From contig CAMHDJ010000002.1 of NCBI GenBank assembly GCA_946183915.1, positions 1 to 64,000 on the forward strand: DNA of 64,000 bases, written 5' to 3'. Each line of letters opens with the position of its first letter. Within the stretch, counting starts at the first letter, position 1. Below are positions 30,468 to 40,001 of the stretch, piece by piece. The translations under genes and the position numbers were made by a program. The notes under the pieces are model-generated. The model had not been told where the DNA came from. It searched no databases and was given only the letters and a program-made list of their open reading frames with translations. This stretch comes from an uncultured Bacteroidales bacterium. Lineage in GTDB: Bacteria > Bacteroidota > Bacteroidia > Bacteroidales > P3.

Positions 30468-31027
30468 TGGCATACATTCCGACATTAAAGACAAAATATA
30501 AAGAGGAAATAGTTGATGCTCTAATGAAAGAGTACAACTATAAGACTGTTATGCAGTGCCCTCGTCTGCTCAAAATCACCCTTAATCAAGGTCTTGGTAA
30601 GGCCGCTATTGCAGATAAAAAGGTAATTGACAAGGGTATTGAGGAAATGACTGCCATCACGGGCCAGAAGGCCGTCGCCACCAAGTCGCGTAAGGATATT
30701 TCGAACTTCAAGCTGCGCCGTGGCATGCCGATTGGTGTTCGTGTTACTCTCCGTGGCGAGCGTATGTACGAGTTCTTGGAGCGCCTTGTGACCGCTTCGA
30801 TTCCTCGTATTCGCGATTTCCGTGGTATCAACGACAAGGGCTTTGACGGCAAGGGTAATTATACATTCGGTATCGCCGAGCAAATTATTTTCCCTGAGAT
30901 TGATATCGACAAAATTGACCGCATTCAGGGTATGGACATTACCTTCGTCACCTCGGCCAAGACCGACAAGGAGGCCATGTCGTTGCTCAAACAGTTTGGT
31001 TTACCGTTCAAGAATCAACAAAAATAA
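30467..31027 (+). CDS. rplE: 50S ribosomal protein uL5
   Basis: 186 aa. 5S rRNA-binding central-protuberance protein. Visible are [53 protein letters not shown] and [16 protein letters not shown]. Coupled to rplX by a 1-nt overlap. Confidence 0.98.
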   Translation: MAYIPTLKTKYKEEIVDALMKEYNYKTVMQCPRLLKITLNQGLGKAAIADKKVIDKGIEEMTAITGQKAVATKSRKDISNFKLRRGMPIGVRVTLRGERMYEFLERLVTASIPRIRDFRGINDKGFDGKGNYTFGIAEQIIFPEIDIDKIDRIQGMDITFVTSAKTDKEAMSLLKQFGLPFKNQQK

Positions 31028-31032
31028 GCATA

Positions 31033-31332
31033 ATGGCTAAAGAATCAATCAAAGCAAGAGAACGCAAAAGAGCTAAAATGGTCGCTAAGTACGCTGCCAA
31101 GCGCGCTGCTCTGAAAGAAATTGTTCGCACTGGCGAACCCGAAGAGGTGGAGAAGGCCGTCATCGCCCTTCAGAAGCTTCCGAAGAATGCCTGCCCTATT
31201 CGTCAGCATAACCGCTGCCAGCTCACCGGCCGTCCGAAAGGTTACATGCGTCAATTTGGCATTTCGCGTATAAACTTCCGTGAGATGGCTGTTTCCGGCC
31301 TTATCCCCGGCGTCAAAAAGGCTAGTTGGTAA
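31033..31332 (+). CDS. rpsN: 30S ribosomal protein uS14
   Basis: 99 aa, the long zinc-independent form. [32 protein letters not shown] and the terminal [11 protein letters not shown] are diagnostic; the four-cysteine zinc ribbon of the short form is absent. Confidence 0.98.
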   Translation: MAKESIKARERKRAKMVAKYAAKRAALKEIVRTGEPEEVEKAVIALQKLPKNACPIRQHNRCQLTGRPKGYMRQFGISRINFREMAVSGLIPGVKKASW

Positions 31333-31414
31333 ACCAGAATAAAAGAGTAAATTATTGGTAGCTTTGCAAGTTGGCATAACACCAATACTACAAAACTTAA
31401 AATCAAGATTTAAT

Positions 31415-31816
31415 ATGGTAACAGATCCTATTGCAGATTACTTGACCCGTATGCGTAATGCAATCGCGGCAAAACACCGAGTGGTTGAGATACCGGGCTC
31501 CAAGTTAAAAAGAGAGATGACCAAAATTCTCTTCGAGAAAGGTTACATTCTAAACTACAAGTTTGAGAATGAAGGAGCACACAATCAGAATATCAAGATC
31601 GCACTAAAGTATCACCCCGTCACTAAACAATCAGCCATTTCCGAGTTGAAGCGCATCTCCAGCCCTGGTTTGCGCAAATATGTCTCGGTTGATGAGATGC
31701 CCCGCGTCCTCAATGGACTTGGAATCGCTATTGTGTCCACGTCGAAAGGTCTGATGACCGACAAGGAAGCCCGCACTTTGAACGTTGGCGGTGAGGTGTT
31801 ATGTTACATCAGTTAA
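31415..31816 (+). CDS. rpsH: 30S ribosomal protein uS8
   Basis: 133 aa. The ATG at 31415 is chosen because [17 protein letters not shown] is the family N-terminus; an ORF start 60 nt upstream only adds spacer translation. Central 16S-binding protein and, in E. coli, the spc operon repressor. C-terminal [23 protein letters not shown] is normal. Confidence 0.97.
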   Translation: MVTDPIADYLTRMRNAIAAKHRVVEIPGSKLKREMTKILFEKGYILNYKFENEGAHNQNIKIALKYHPVTKQSAISELKRISSPGLRKYVSVDEMPRVLNGLGIAIVSTSKGLMTDKEARTLNVGGEVLCYIS

Positions 31817-31824
31817 TCAAATAG

Positions 31825-31830
31825 AGGAGG
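31825..31830 (+). promoter_or_regulatory. Shine-Dalgarno sequence before rplF
   Basis: AGGAGG with 9-nt spacing to the rplF ATG. Most genes of the block instead have A-rich leaders, normal for Bacteroidota. Confidence 0.7.
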
Positions 31831-31839
31831 AAACAGACA

Positions 31840-32394
31840 ATGTCTAGAATAGGTAAAATGCCCATCCACCTGCCCAAAGGTGTAGAGGTGAAGATTTCTG
31901 ATGACAATATGCTGACTGTCAAAGGTCCCCTGGGAGAGCTTCAGCAAAAGGTCAACCCCATGATTGAAATGAAGGTCGAAGATGGTACGTTGCATTTCAA
32001 CCGTCCGAACGACGAGAAAGAGACCAAAGCCATGCACGGCCTTTACCGTGCGCTTGCTGCCAATATGGTGAAAGGCGTGAGTGAAGGTTTCAAAACCGTG
32101 CAGGAAGTTATTGGTGTTGGCTACAAAGTCCAGGCTAATGGCAACGTGATGGAGATGGATCTCGGCTATTCACACAAAATTTTCTTCGAGTTAGCTCCCG
32201 AAATTAAAGTGGAAACTGTCACTGAGAAGGGTAAAAACCCCATTATCACCATGACTAGTTGCGATAAGCAGATTCTGGGTCAGGCAGCCGCCAAGATCCG
32301 TTCGCTCCGCAAGCCCGAGCCGTACAAGGGCAAGGGTATCCGCTTCCAGGGTGAGGAGATCCGCAAGAAAGCTGGTAAAGCTGCAGCCAAATAA
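31840..32394 (+). CDS. rplF: 50S ribosomal protein uL6
   Basis: 184 aa, two related domains. MSRIGKMPIHLPKGVEV at the N-terminus and the C-terminal RKPEPYKGKGIRFQGE signature. Preceded by an unusual strong Shine-Dalgarno sequence. Confidence 0.98.
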   Translation: MSRIGKMPIHLPKGVEVKISDDNMLTVKGPLGELQQKVNPMIEMKVEDGTLHFNRPNDEKETKAMHGLYRALAANMVKGVSEGFKTVQEVIGVGYKVQANGNVMEMDLGYSHKIFFELAPEIKVETVTEKGKNPIITMTSCDKQILGQAAAKIRSLRKPEPYKGKGIRFQGEEIRKKAGKAAAK

Positions 32395-32434
32395 ATAGAG
32401 GATAAGAAATCTGAAAGCCAAAAGAAACAAAGAT

Positions 32435-32788
32435 ATGGCAACAAAGAAAGATATAAGAAGAACAAAAATTAAATTCCGCATCCGTCATAAAGTCAGCGGT
32501 ACTGCTGAGATGCCCCGCCTGTCGGTGTTCAGAAGCAATAAAGAAATCTACGCCCAGGTGATTGACGATGTAAAAGGTGTGACACTGGCCGCTGCCTCTT
32601 CTCATGAGAAGGGCTTCGAAAAGAGTGGCACAAAGAGCGAAGTGGCAGTCAAAGTCGGCAAAGCCGTTGCCGAACGTGCTGTTGCTGCTGGAATCAATGC
32701 CGTTGTATTTGACCGTAATGGTTACCTCTATCATGGCCGTGTGAAGAGCTTGGCTGATGGTGCCAGAGAAGGTGGTTTAAAATTTTAA
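32435..32788 (+). CDS. rplR: 50S ribosomal protein uL18
   Basis: 117 aa. 5S rRNA-binding protein. [40 protein letters not shown] and [19 protein letters not shown] are diagnostic. Confidence 0.98.
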   Translation: MATKKDIRRTKIKFRIRHKVSGTAEMPRLSVFRSNKEIYAQVIDDVKGVTLAAASSHEKGFEKSGTKSEVAVKVGKAVAERAVAAGINAVVFDRNGYLYHGRVKSLADGAREGGLKF

Positions 32789-32794
32789 TGAGTC

Positions 32795-33313
32795 ATGGCA
32801 GAAGTAAACATCAACAGAGTTAAATCGAGCGAAATCGAGTTTAAAGACCGTCTCGTTGCTATTAATCGCGTTACGAAAGTGACCAAAGGTGGCAGAACTT
32901 TCACTTTTGCTGCCATCGTCGTCATAGGAAATGAGAATGGCGTGGTCGGATACGGTTTAGGTAAGGCTAAAGAGGTCCAGGCTGCTGTGCAGAAAGGCGT
33001 GGACGATGCCAAGAAAAACCTTATCCGTGTTCCTGTTTTGAAGGGCACTATCCCCCACGAGCAGATGGGCAAGTACAGTGGTGCTAAGGTGTTTTTGAAA
33101 CCTGCTGCCCCCGGTACTGGTGTTATTGCTGGTGGTGCTATGCGCGCCGTCCTGGAGAGTGTGGGTGTGAAGGATGTGTTGGCCAAGTGCAAGGGATCCT
33201 CGAATCCCCATAGTGTGGTGAAGGCCACTATCAATGCTCTGCTCCAGATGAAGGATCCTTATATGGTGTCCCAGCTCCGTGGAGTATCCCTCGACAAAGT
33301 TTTTAACGGTTAA
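32795..33313 (+). CDS. rpsE: 30S ribosomal protein uS5
   Basis: 172 aa. Accuracy and spectinomycin-site protein. [19 protein letters not shown] is the N-terminal dsRBD-like motif with the spectinomycin loop; [18 protein letters not shown] and [16 protein letters not shown] follow. Confidence 0.98.
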   Translation: MAEVNINRVKSSEIEFKDRLVAINRVTKVTKGGRTFTFAAIVVIGNENGVVGYGLGKAKEVQAAVQKGVDDAKKNLIRVPVLKGTIPHEQMGKYSGAKVFLKPAAPGTGVIAGGAMRAVLESVGVKDVLAKCKGSSNPHSVVKATINALLQMKDPYMVSQLRGVSLDKVFNG

Positions 33314-33316
33314 AAT

Positions 33317-33322
33317 AGGAGG
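33317..33322 (+). promoter_or_regulatory. Shine-Dalgarno sequence before rpmD
   Basis: AGGAGG followed by T, with 8-nt spacing to the rpmD ATG; atypical for this phylum. Confidence 0.7.
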
Positions 33323-33330
33323 TAATTGTT

Positions 33331-33513
33331 ATGGCAGAGAAACTTAAAATCAAACAGGTTAGAAGTATCATCGGTCGTCCTGCCCGTCAGAAACGTACCA
33401 TGGAGGCCCTTGGTCTGCGTCGAATCAACCATACTCGCGAGGTGGTAGCCACTCCTCAGATTCTGGGTATGATTGAAAGTGTCAAGCACCTCATTACCGT
33501 CGAAAAAATTTAA
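33331..33513 (+). CDS. rpmD: 50S ribosomal protein uL30
   Basis: 60 aa. MAEKLKIKQVRSIIGRPARQ and TMEALGLRRINHTREVVATP are diagnostic. Preceded by AGGAGG. Confidence 0.97.
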   Translation: MAEKLKIKQVRSIIGRPARQKRTMEALGLRRINHTREVVATPQILGMIESVKHLITVEKI

Positions 33514-33541
33514 TTTTGTAAACTAAGAAAGGAAACAGATA

Positions 33542-33991
33542 ATGAACTTAAGTAATCTCAAACCCGCTGAAGGCTCTATCAAACACTCGAAGCGCATTGG
33601 TCGTGGTGCCGGTTCCGGTAAGGGTGGTACTTCTACGCGCGGTAACAAGGGTGCCAAGGCTCGTTCGGGCTATCACCAGAAGGTGGGCTTTGAAGGTGGC
33701 CAGATGCCTCTTTATCGCCGTGTTCCCAAGTTCGGTTTCAAAAATATCAACCGTGTTGAGTATGTGGGTATCAATATTGATACACTCAATACGTTGGCTG
33801 AAGCGAAGAACATTACTGATTTCAATATTGATGTGCTGAAACAGAACGGTTTGATCTCCGGTAAAGATCGTATCAAGATTCTTGGCCGCGGCGAGCTTTC
33901 CAAAGCCCTCAATGTTACTGCCCACGCTTTTTCGGCTACAGCCAAGAAAGCCATCGAAGACAAGGGCGGTGTCGCCACTGTTATTGAATAA
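33542..33991 (+). CDS. rplO: 50S ribosomal protein uL15
   Basis: 149 aa. Late-assembly 50S protein. MNLSNLKPAEGSIKHSKRIG, the Gly/Lys-rich GRGAGSGKGGTSTRGNKG, and GFEGGQMPLYRRVPKFGF are diagnostic. Confidence 0.98.
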   Translation: MNLSNLKPAEGSIKHSKRIGRGAGSGKGGTSTRGNKGAKARSGYHQKVGFEGGQMPLYRRVPKFGFKNINRVEYVGINIDTLNTLAEAKNITDFNIDVLKQNGLISGKDRIKILGRGELSKALNVTAHAFSATAKKAIEDKGGVATVIE

Positions 33992-34006
33992 AACAAAACT
34001 GTTACA

Positions 34007-35362
34007 ATGAAGCGATTTATACAGACACTTAAAAACATCTGGTCAATCGAAGACTTGCGGAAGCGTATACTTTATACCCTCGGGTTAGTGCTCGTGTACC
34101 GTATTGGTTCCTATGTCGTTTTGCCAGGTGTTGACCCCTCGCAGTTGCAGGGATTGCAAAAACAGGGCTCCGAGGGCCTCATGGGACTTCTTAATATGTT
34201 CTCGGGTGGCGCTTTCTCCAATGCCTCTATTTTTGCACTGGGTATCATGCCGTACATCACCGCATCGATCGTGATTCAGCTGTTGGTGATGGTTGTGCCT
34301 TATTTCCAGAAGATGCAACGCGACGGTGAAAGTGGCCGTAGAAAGATGAACCAGATTACCAGGTGGTTGACCGTCATCGTGACTGCCATGCAGGCTCCTG
34401 CCTACATCACCAACATGATGTATCAGTTGGGCGCCTCGTCCACCGCAATCTATCCGTTCGATGGTAGCGCTCCCTCCCCGTTCTTCTGGGTGAGCAGCAT
34501 TATCATTCTTATCAGCGGTACGCTCTTTGTGATGTGGCTCGGCGAGCGCATCACCGACAAGGGTGTGGGTAATGGTATATCGCTCCTCATTATGATTGGT
34601 ATCATTGCTCGACTGCCGTTTGCCCTTTCGGCCGAGTTCGCTTCGCGTTTGTCGGAAGGCGGCGGTCTTGTGATGTTCCTCTTTGAGCTGGTTGTTCTGC
34701 TGGCTGTCATTCTGTTGGTCATCCTGTTGGTACAGGGTACCCGCCGCATCCCGGTGCAGTATGCAAAGCGTATTGTCGGCAACAAGCAGTATGGCGGTGT
34801 CCGTCAGTACATCCCGATCAAGGTGAATGCTGCAGGTGTCATGCCTATCATTTTCGCTCAGGCAATCATGTTCCTGCCTATTACCTTCATGGGATTTTCC
34901 GGCAACAGCAGCTCCAAGTTTGCCATGGCCTTTGCCGATTATAACAGTTTCTGGTACAATTTGGTCTTCGCTATCCTTGTGATTGTGTTCACCTACTTCT
35001 ACACCGCCATTGCCATCAACCCCAACCAGATGGCTGACGATATGAAGAAGAACGGTGGCTTTATACCCGGTGTGAAACCAGGTAAAAAAACTGCTGAGTA
35101 TCTCGAAGGTATCCTTTCGAAGATAACCCTTCCGGGTTCCATTTTCCTGGCAATTGTGGCCATCCTGCCTGCCATCATCCGCTTGTTTGGTGTGAACACG
35201 CAGTTTGCCCAGTTCTACGGTGGTACTTCTCTCCTCATCCTTGTGGGTGTCATTCTTGACACGTTGCAGCAGATTGAGAGCCACCTGTTGATGCGCCATT
35301 ATGATGGCTTGACCAAAACCGGTCGTATCAAAGGACGTACCTCCATGTCTATCCAAGCTTAA
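34007..35362 (+). CDS. secY: Protein translocase subunit SecY
   Basis: 451 aa, ten transmembrane helices. Channel of the Sec translocon, exporting the signal-peptide proteins seen elsewhere here. LQGLQKQGSEGLMGLLNMFSG includes the plug region; GERITDKGVGNGISLLIM, RRIPVQYAKRIV and FIPGVKPGKKTAEYLEGIL are diagnostic. adk, which often follows secY, is absent; map follows directly. Confidence 0.98.
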   Translation: MKRFIQTLKNIWSIEDLRKRILYTLGLVLVYRIGSYVVLPGVDPSQLQGLQKQGSEGLMGLLNMFSGGAFSNASIFALGIMPYITASIVIQLLVMVVPYFQKMQRDGESGRRKMNQITRWLTVIVTAMQAPAYITNMMYQLGASSTAIYPFDGSAPSPFFWVSSIIILISGTLFVMWLGERITDKGVGNGISLLIMIGIIARLPFALSAEFASRLSEGGGLVMFLFELVVLLAVILLVILLVQGTRRIPVQYAKRIVGNKQYGGVRQYIPIKVNAAGVMPIIFAQAIMFLPITFMGFSGNSSSKFAMAFADYNSFWYNLVFAILVIVFTYFYTAIAINPNQMADDMKKNGGFIPGVKPGKKTAEYLEGILSKITLPGSIFLAIVAILPAIIRLFGVNTQFAQFYGGTSLLILVGVILDTLQQIESHLLMRHYDGLTKTGRIKGRTSMSIQA

Positions 35363-35379
35363 AATAGAGACGGAAGAGA

Positions 35380-36156
35380 ATGATATTGCTCAAAACCAAA
35401 GAAGAAATCGAGCTCATACGTGATGCCGGCCGCCTCCTCGGGGAAACCCTCGCGGAGGTGGGCCGTCACATCCGTCCGGGGGTGACCACCGCTTATCTTG
35501 ACCAGATCGGCGAGCAGTTCATCCGTGATCATGGGGCCAAGCCCTTGTGCAAAGGTTTCGAGGGATTTCCAGCGGCATTCTGCATATCAGTCAATGATGT
35601 GGTTGTTCATGGTATACCTGGTGAGAGTTTTATCAAAGATGGTGATAACGTAACGCTTGATTGCGTCATTGAGCTCAACGGCTATGTGGCCGATTCCGCA
35701 TATACATTTGCGGTTGGTGAGGTCAGTCCGGAAGTCAAGCGGTTGATGAAAGTCACCCGCGAAGCGCTTTATATTGGTCTAGATCAATGCAAAGAGGGCA
35801 ACCGGGTGGGTGACATCAGCCATGCGGTTCAAATGCATTGCGAGAAGAACGGCTACTCTGTGGTGCGTGAATTGTGTGGTCACGGCGTGGGATTCCAGAT
35901 GCATGAATCGCCCAATGTGCCCAACTTCGGTGTTAAAGGCACCGGCCCCCTCCTCAAGGAGGGCATGGTGATTGCTGTCGAGCCGATGGTCTGCATGGGT
36001 TCCAAGAACGTCAAGTTTTCCAAAGAGGACGGATGGAATTGTCGCACCCGCGACGGCAAGCCGGCGGCACACTTCGAGCACACTGTGGCCATCACTGCCC
36101 AGGGCCCCGATATTCTCACCACCTTCGACTATATTGAAAACAGCAGTAAACAATAA
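35380..36156 (+). CDS. map: Methionine aminopeptidase, type I
   Basis: 258 aa. Removes the initiator methionine. Metal ligands are found in NVTLDCVIELNGYVADSA, ELCGHGVGFQMHESPNV, VIAVEPMV and the terminal HFEHTVAI. No N-terminal zinc-finger extension. Confidence 0.97.
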   Translation: MILLKTKEEIELIRDAGRLLGETLAEVGRHIRPGVTTAYLDQIGEQFIRDHGAKPLCKGFEGFPAAFCISVNDVVVHGIPGESFIKDGDNVTLDCVIELNGYVADSAYTFAVGEVSPEVKRLMKVTREALYIGLDQCKEGNRVGDISHAVQMHCEKNGYSVVRELCGHGVGFQMHESPNVPNFGVKGTGPLLKEGMVIAVEPMVCMGSKNVKFSKEDGWNCRTRDGKPAAHFEHTVAITAQGPDILTTFDYIENSSKQ

Positions 36157-36174
36157 ACGGTAAGCAAGAAAAGA

Positions 36175-36393
36175 ATGGCAAAACAGGCATCCATACAGTT
36201 AGACGGCACGGTCACCGAATCGCTCGGCAACGCCATGTTCCGTGTCGAATTGGAAAACGGACATCAGATCATTGCCCACATCTCCGGCAAGATGCGTATG
36301 CACTACATCAAGATCCTACCCGGAGACAAGGTGCAGATCGAGATGTCGCCCTACGACCTGTCGAAAGGACGTATCACTTACCGTCACAAGTAG
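36175..36393 (+). CDS. infA: Translation initiation factor IF-1
   Basis: 72 aa S1/OB-fold protein that blocks the 30S A-site in initiation. [37 protein letters not shown] and [11 protein letters not shown] are diagnostic. It lies between map and rpmJ. Confidence 0.98.
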   Translation: MAKQASIQLDGTVTESLGNAMFRVELENGHQIIAHISGKMRMHYIKILPGDKVQIEMSPYDLSKGRITYRHK

Positions 36394-36436
36394 CCCTACA
36401 AGAAAGAAACAACAACACGATTAATAATTACACAAA

Positions 36437-36553
36437 ATGAAAGTAAGAGTTTCAGTCAAGAAAAGATCGCCCGAGTGCAAGGTGGTGCGCCGCCACGGTG
36501 TGGTCTATGTAATCAACAAGAAGAATCCTAAGTTCAAACAGAGACAAGGATAA
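36437..36553 (+). CDS. rpmJ: 50S ribosomal protein bL36
   Basis: 38 aa, [19 protein letters not shown] and ending NPKFKQRQG. Only one of the four zinc-ribbon cysteines of the C+ form remains, so this is the zinc-independent type usual in Bacteroidota. Confidence 0.96.
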   Translation: MKVRVSVKKRSPECKVVRRHGVVYVINKKNPKFKQRQG

Positions 36554-36581
36554 TTTAAAAACAAAACAGTAAAAAGAATTT

Positions 36582-36959
36582 ATGGCACGTATTGCAGGTA
36601 TTGACTTACCCAAGAACAAAAGAGGAGAGATAGGCTTGACCTATATCTACGGAATCGGACGTAGCACCGCCAAAGAGATCCTGGCCAAGGCCGGTATCGA
36701 CGAGGCCAAGAAAGTGCAGGACTGGACCGATGACGAGCAGAACACCCTCCGCAACATCATCAACGATGAGTACAAGGTGGAAGGCGCCCTCCGCTCCGAG
36801 GTGCAGATGAACATCAAGCGACTGATGGATATCGGCTGCTACCGTGGCATCCGTCACCGCCTGGGTCTTCCCCTCCGTGGACAGAGCACCAAGAACAACG
36901 CTCGCACTCGCAAGGGTAAGAAGAAAACTATCGCTAACAAGAAGAAAGCTACCAAGTAA
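36582..36959 (+). CDS. rpsM: 30S ribosomal protein uS13
   Basis: 125 aa. Contacts P-site tRNA and uS19. [34 protein letters not shown] and the C-terminal [18 protein letters not shown] are diagnostic. An 89-bp spacer follows. Confidence 0.98.
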   Translation: MARIAGIDLPKNKRGEIGLTYIYGIGRSTAKEILAKAGIDEAKKVQDWTDDEQNTLRNIINDEYKVEGALRSEVQMNIKRLMDIGCYRGIRHRLGLPLRGQSTKNNARTRKGKKKTIANKKKATK

Positions 36960-37048
36960 GTAAAGGTTGTAGCGCCCCAGTCGCGGACCAGAATGTGACC
37001 CCAGAAGCGATTGGCAGTAAAGAAACAAAGTAAATCAAGCAAAAAGAA

Positions 37049-37438
37049 ATGGCAAAAACTTCCAAACCGACTAAAAAGAGAGTCGTAAAAGTTGAACCTC
37101 AGGGAAGAGCATGCATCTTTGCATCCTTCAACAACGTCATCGTCTCGTTGACGAACAACGCCGGTCAAGTGATTTCTTGGTCGTCTGCCGGAAAAATGGG
37201 CTTCCGCGGATCGAAGAAAAACACTCCGTATGCCGCTCAGATGGCTGCGGAAGATTGCGGCAAAGTTGCTTATGATTTGGGCCTAAGAAAAGTCAAGGTC
37301 TTTGTCAAAGGACCTGGTCAAGGACGTGAATCTGCAATCCGCGCAATCAACACCTGCGGTATCGAGGTGACCGAGATTACCGACATCACCCCGCTGCCCC
37401 ACAATGGTTGCCGTCCCCCGAAGCGTCGTCGCGTGTAA
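37049..37438 (+). CDS. rpsK: 30S ribosomal protein uS11
   Basis: 129 aa. Platform protein at the mRNA exit. [38 protein letters not shown] and the terminal [15 protein letters not shown] are diagnostic. Confidence 0.98.
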   Translation: MAKTSKPTKKRVVKVEPQGRACIFASFNNVIVSLTNNAGQVISWSSAGKMGFRGSKKNTPYAAQMAAEDCGKVAYDLGLRKVKVFVKGPGQGRESAIRAINTCGIEVTEITDITPLPHNGCRPPKRRRV

Positions 37439-37466
37439 TTATTAATCAAAAAAGAACAAGTAAACA

Positions 37467-38072
37467 ATGGCAAGATACACAGGTCCGAAGACCAAAATCG
37501 CAAGAAAGTTCCACGAGCCTATCTATGGCCCGGACAAAAACTACGAGAAGAAACCCTATGCCCCTGGCATGCACGGCCAGAACCGTCGCCGCGGCAAGGT
37601 GTCCGAGTACGGCACCCAGCTCAACGAGAAGCAGAAGGCCAAATACACCTACGGCATCCTCGAGCGCCAGTTCCGCAAACTCTATGCCGAAGCCTCCCGT
37701 CGCGGTGGCATCACCGGTGAGGAACTGATGAAACTCATCGAGGCCCGCCTCGACAACGTGGTCTACCGCCTCGGCATCGCCCGCAGCCGCGCCCAGGCCC
37801 GCCAGCTGGTTTCGCATCGTCATATCGCTGTCAACGGCGAGGTGGTCAACGTTCCCTCCTACTCCCTCCGTGAGGGCGACGTCATCTCCGTCCGCGAGCG
37901 CAGCAAATCGCTCGAAGTCATCACCGACTCGCTGGCCTCGCGTGCCAACAACTACCCCTGGCTCGAGTGGGACGGCGCTTCCATGAGCGGCAAGTTCGTC
38001 AGCTACCCCCAGCGCAGCGACATCCCCGAGACCATCAACGAGCAGCTCATCGTTGACCTCTACTCGAAGTAA
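37467..38072 (+). CDS. rpsD: 30S ribosomal protein uS4
   Basis: 201 aa, without the N-terminal zinc-binding cysteines of some species. Nucleates the 30S body. The S4 RNA-binding domain (about 90-155) is seen as [20 protein letters not shown] followed by [14 protein letters not shown]. Confidence 0.98.
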   Translation: MARYTGPKTKIARKFHEPIYGPDKNYEKKPYAPGMHGQNRRRGKVSEYGTQLNEKQKAKYTYGILERQFRKLYAEASRRGGITGEELMKLIEARLDNVVYRLGIARSRAQARQLVSHRHIAVNGEVVNVPSYSLREGDVISVRERSKSLEVITDSLASRANNYPWLEWDGASMSGKFVSYPQRSDIPETINEQLIVDLYSK

Positions 38073-38146
38073 TTAGCCTCACAGCGAGGTAACGGCCCGG
38101 ACACGCCGTCCGGACATAAACCCAAAAAAGAAAGAAAGGATAACAA

Positions 38147-39139
38147 ATGGCAATTTTATCATTCCAGAAACCCGACAAGGTGGTCATGCTCGAGGCTGAC
38201 GACTTCCGTGGCACTTTCGAATTCCGCCCACTGGAGCCCGGCTACGGCACAACCATCGGTAACGCTTTGCGTCGCGTCCTTCTCTCTTCGCTCGAAGGCT
38301 ATGCCATCACCTCGGTGCAGATCGACGGTGTCGACCACGAGTTCTCGTCGCTCCCTGGAGTGGTCGAGGACATGACCGACATCATCCTGCGCCTGAAGCA
38401 GATCCGTTTCCGTCGTCAGCTCGAGGACACCGAGCATGAGAAGATCTCGTTCACCGTCAAGGGACAGACGATCTTGAAGGCCGGCGACCTCAACAGCAAC
38501 CTCAATGGCTTCCAGGTGCTCAACCCCGAACTGGAACTCTGCCACATGGAGCCCACCACCGAGTTGCACATCACCCTCAGCATCGACAAAGGCCGCGGCT
38601 ATGTGCCTGCCGACGAAAACAAGCGCCCCACCGACCCCATCGGTGTCATCGCTATCGACTCCATCCACACCCCCATCAAGAAGGTCATGTATGCCGTCGA
38701 CGACTACCGCGTCGAGCAGCGCACCGACTACGAGAAGCTCACCTTCGACATCGAGACCGATGGCTCCATCCATCCGAAGGAGGCCCTCAAGGAGGCTGCC
38801 ACCATCCTCATCCAGCACTTCATGCTCTTCTCCGACGAGCGCATCACGCTCGACGTCGAGACCAAGCCCGTGCAGGAAGAGTTTGACGAGACCACGGCCC
38901 ACGTGCGCCAGCTCCTCAAGACCAAGCTCATCGACCTCGACCTCTCCGTGCGCGCCCTCAACTGCCTGAAGGCCGCCGAGGTGGAGACCCTGGGCGACCT
39001 CGTGTCGTTCAACAAGAGCGACCTTCTGAAGTTCCGCAACTTCGGTAAAAAATCACTCACCGAGCTCGAAAACCTCGTGGCTTCGAAGAACCTCGAGTTC
39101 GGTATGAATGTTACAAAGTATAAACTTGATAAAGAATAA
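38147..39139 (+). CDS. rpoA: DNA-directed RNA polymerase subunit alpha
   Basis: 330 aa. N-terminal dimerisation domain (about 1-235) with [20 protein letters not shown] and EVQ-type loop residues; C-terminal DNA/activator-binding domain (about 250-325) with [20 protein letters not shown] and [16 protein letters not shown]. Confidence 0.98.
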   Translation: MAILSFQKPDKVVMLEADDFRGTFEFRPLEPGYGTTIGNALRRVLLSSLEGYAITSVQIDGVDHEFSSLPGVVEDMTDIILRLKQIRFRRQLEDTEHEKISFTVKGQTILKAGDLNSNLNGFQVLNPELELCHMEPTTELHITLSIDKGRGYVPADENKRPTDPIGVIAIDSIHTPIKKVMYAVDDYRVEQRTDYEKLTFDIETDGSIHPKEALKEAATILIQHFMLFSDERITLDVETKPVQEEFDETTAHVRQLLKTKLIDLDLSVRALNCLKAAEVETLGDLVSFNKSDLLKFRNFGKKSLTELENLVASKNLEFGMNVTKYKLDKE

Positions 39140-39147
39140 CAAAGAAT

Positions 39148-39633
39148 ATGAGACACGGTTGCAAAGTAAATCATCTGTCAAGAACCCACGCCCATCGCGT
39201 CGCTATGCTTTCCAACATGGCCACCTCGCTTATCATGCATAAGCGCATCGAGACCACCGTTGCCAAAGCCAAGGCCCTCCGCGTTTACGTCGAGCCCATC
39301 ATCAACCGCTCGAAGGAAGACTCCACCCACAACCGCCGTATCGTCTTCAGCTACCTGCACAGCAAAGAGGCCGTCAACGAACTCTTCCGCGAAGTGTCGC
39401 AGAAGGTCGCCAACCGCCCCGGTGGCTACACCCGCATCCTGAAGACCGGCATCCGTCACGGTGACAACTCCGAGATGGCCATCATCGAGCTCGTCGACTA
39501 CAACGAGAACATGCTCAAGGAGAGCACCTCGAAGAAGGCCAAGAGCACCCGCCGTTCGCGCGCCAAGAAGGCCGAGGCCGCTCCCGCTGCCGAAGCCCCC
39601 GTCGCCGAGGCCGAGGCTCCCAAAGCCGAGTAA
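39148..39633 (+). CDS. rplQ: 50S ribosomal protein bL17 with Ala/Glu-rich tail
   Basis: 161 aa. The conserved 115-residue core ([25 protein letters not shown]-like [26 protein letters not shown]) is followed by a Lys/Arg then Ala/Glu/Pro-rich tail ([19 protein letters not shown]), usual for Bacteroidota. Last gene of the ribosomal block. Confidence 0.97.
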   Translation: MRHGCKVNHLSRTHAHRVAMLSNMATSLIMHKRIETTVAKAKALRVYVEPIINRSKEDSTHNRRIVFSYLHSKEAVNELFREVSQKVANRPGGYTRILKTGIRHGDNSEMAIIELVDYNENMLKESTSKKAKSTRRSRAKKAEAAPAAEAPVAEAEAPKAE

Positions 39634-39655
39634 GCACTCTTGACAATACAAAACG

Positions 39656-39687
39656 AAGGCCCGCTGCCATCCGGCAGCGGGCCTTTT
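39656..39687 (+). terminator. Intrinsic terminator of the ribosomal block
   Basis: A 13-bp stem, AAGGCCCGCTGCC and its complement, with a 4-nt loop, ends in TTTT. It lies 23 nt after the rplQ stop codon. Confidence 0.92.
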
Positions 39688-39718
39688 CTGTTTCCATGCG
39701 CCGATGGGTGGCGATCCC

Positions 39719-39895
39719 TTACCGGATCACCACCACCCGACGTGCAGGGTAGTCGCCCACCTTGACCAGGTAGACACCGCTGGCCGGCGCCGCCATACGG
39801 GCCTCGCCATGGGCAAGTGTGGCCGATGCAATCCGACGTCCCATCATGTCAAACATGACTGCCTCGGCGGCGGGCGGCGACAGGAATTTGGTTTG
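39719..39895 (-). pseudogene. Remnant of a T9SS type A sorting domain
   Basis: On the minus strand the frame ending at 39719 reads AEAVMFDMMGRRIASATLAH and then GVYLVKVGDYPARRVVVIR before the stop, the last 50 or so residues of a T9SS type A domain. Upstream there is no YPNP motif, no start codon and no passenger; the open frame ends at a stop near 39960. This is a decayed 3' end of a secreted-protein gene. Confidence 0.75.
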
Positions 39896-39973
39896 CAAGT
39901 TCTCGGATGAATAATTTTTCCTCTCGCAGAAAACGCAGAAATCGCAGATTCGACGAAGTCAATTTTGGGAAAT

Positions 39974-40001
39974 GTAGAGACGTAGCGCGCTACGTCTCTA
40001 C
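39974..40001. repeat. 28-nt perfect palindrome (REP-like) at the MATE gene 3' end
   Basis: GTAGAGACGTAGCG and its exact complement. Compared with the GTAGGGACGCGGC family, every difference is a transition and most are paired so that the palindrome is kept. It includes the TAG stop codon of the MATE gene (39998-40000), and read as RNA it would make a stable hairpin. Confidence 0.85.
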
